Source: Opeltia flavorubescens (lineage: Eukaryota; Ascomycota; Lecanoromycetes; Teloschistales; Teloschistaceae). Taken from it: a stretch of 64,000 nucleotides of DNA. A program made the position numbers and the translations under genes. Positions within the stretch are counted from its first letter, which is position 1, and each line of letters starts with the position of its first letter. Below the pieces are notes generated by a model. The model was not told where the DNA came from and did not search any database. It saw only the letters and a list, made by a program, of their open reading frames with translations. Of the stretch, positions 63,606-64,000 are shown one piece after another. The DNA lies in the NCBI GenBank assembly GCA_000442125.1, contig KE546975.1, positions 558,001 through 622,000 of the forward strand, read 5' to 3'.

Positions 63606-64000
63606 TATTGGAGGCGTATTATTTTAAAGGTTTTATACTAGCGAAACTTACGGAATAAATAGCGGAATAAATTATAAGGCCTATCGATTATTATTTTAAC
63701 CGTTAGAAATAATAATCGGCGGATTATAAATTTAATTATATAAAATATTTAAAGCGTTTTAAATATTATTTTATATAAAATTTTCGCTCTTATACTTCGA
63801 TTTAGGTATATTTTATATAGTATTTTAAATATAAACCGTTAAATTCGAGTAATCCGTTATAGTACTACTATATATAAAAGGAATTTTAGAGGCGTTCTCG
63901 CCTAGTATATTATTTTTATTAAATTATTAAAATATTTTTTTCTATTAAAGGTCGTTTTAATACCTAGCTTATAACTACGTTTTTATAGAAAAAGTTATTT

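Larger units (their letters stand above)
60815..64000. other. RIP-mutated tail of the window, no gene recognised
   Basis: It continues the sequence that lay left of Copia. Possible plus-strand coding traces run at 62640-63300 in one frame (for example INLFIIDKIVFRLLNIVSII near 63170-63230), too weak to name. A low-RIP island at 61660-62180 is listed separately. Inverted or shared motifs occur at 63540-63850. Confidence 0.45.

Noticed and set aside
1-64000. Mitochondrial or bacterial (low-GC) origin
   Set aside because: There are no mitochondrial genes, no tRNAs and no open frames. LTR retrotransposons with chromodomains and CpA-specific loss indicate fungal nuclear DNA.

Overview
The window is an extremely A+T-rich stretch with no intact protein gene. 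I judge it to be a RIP-type (repeat-induced point mutation) heterochromatic block from a filamentous ascomycete (Pezizomycotina). CpA and its complement TpG are almost absent. TpA is very abundant, and surviving C sits mostly in CpG, CpC and CpT. Stops are nearly all TAA or TAG, as expected from CAA/CAG/TGG codons, and conserved Asp codons in reverse transcriptase (RT) motifs read as Asn. All of this is the known signature of RIP. No tRNA, rRNA, CRISPR array or bacterial feature was seen.

Layout. 1-3454: 3' half of a Ty3/Gypsy element (family A). 3455-6125: flank with a purine-rich tandem tract and a spliced, RIP-degraded gene-like sequence. 6126-13317: complete family-A Gypsy element with 205-bp LTRs and TSD TAATT, inserted inside that gene-like sequence, which resumes in frame at 13323. 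14838-17060: pol fragment of a second Gypsy lineage (B). 18586-26253: complete Gypsy element C1 with 257-bp LTRs. 26254-41045: degenerate block with four minisatellites (62, 43, 51 and 61 bp), a 12-bp microsatellite and an 82-bp duplication. 41054-45183: a 4.1-kb element with long terminal inverted repeats (TIRs). 46058-60809: a Ty1/Copia element on the minus strand (107-bp LTRs, TSD ATATA), split by a second, inverted copy of the C element (C2, 49070-57505, TSD GTATA). C2 itself carries two 369-bp MITE-like insertions related to the 4.1-kb TIR element. 60815-64000: further degenerate sequence with a weakly mutated island.

The parts form a nest of genomic parasites shut down by RIP. The short low-RIP patches (MITE right arms, a 3' leader block in Copia, one TIR, a junction near 14.8 kb, and 61.7-62.2 kb) are the places where original sequence survives. 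Protein identities rest on reading degenerate frames by eye with stops ignored. Element ends rest on paired repeats and target-site duplications read directly. Compositional statements are visual estimates, not counts.
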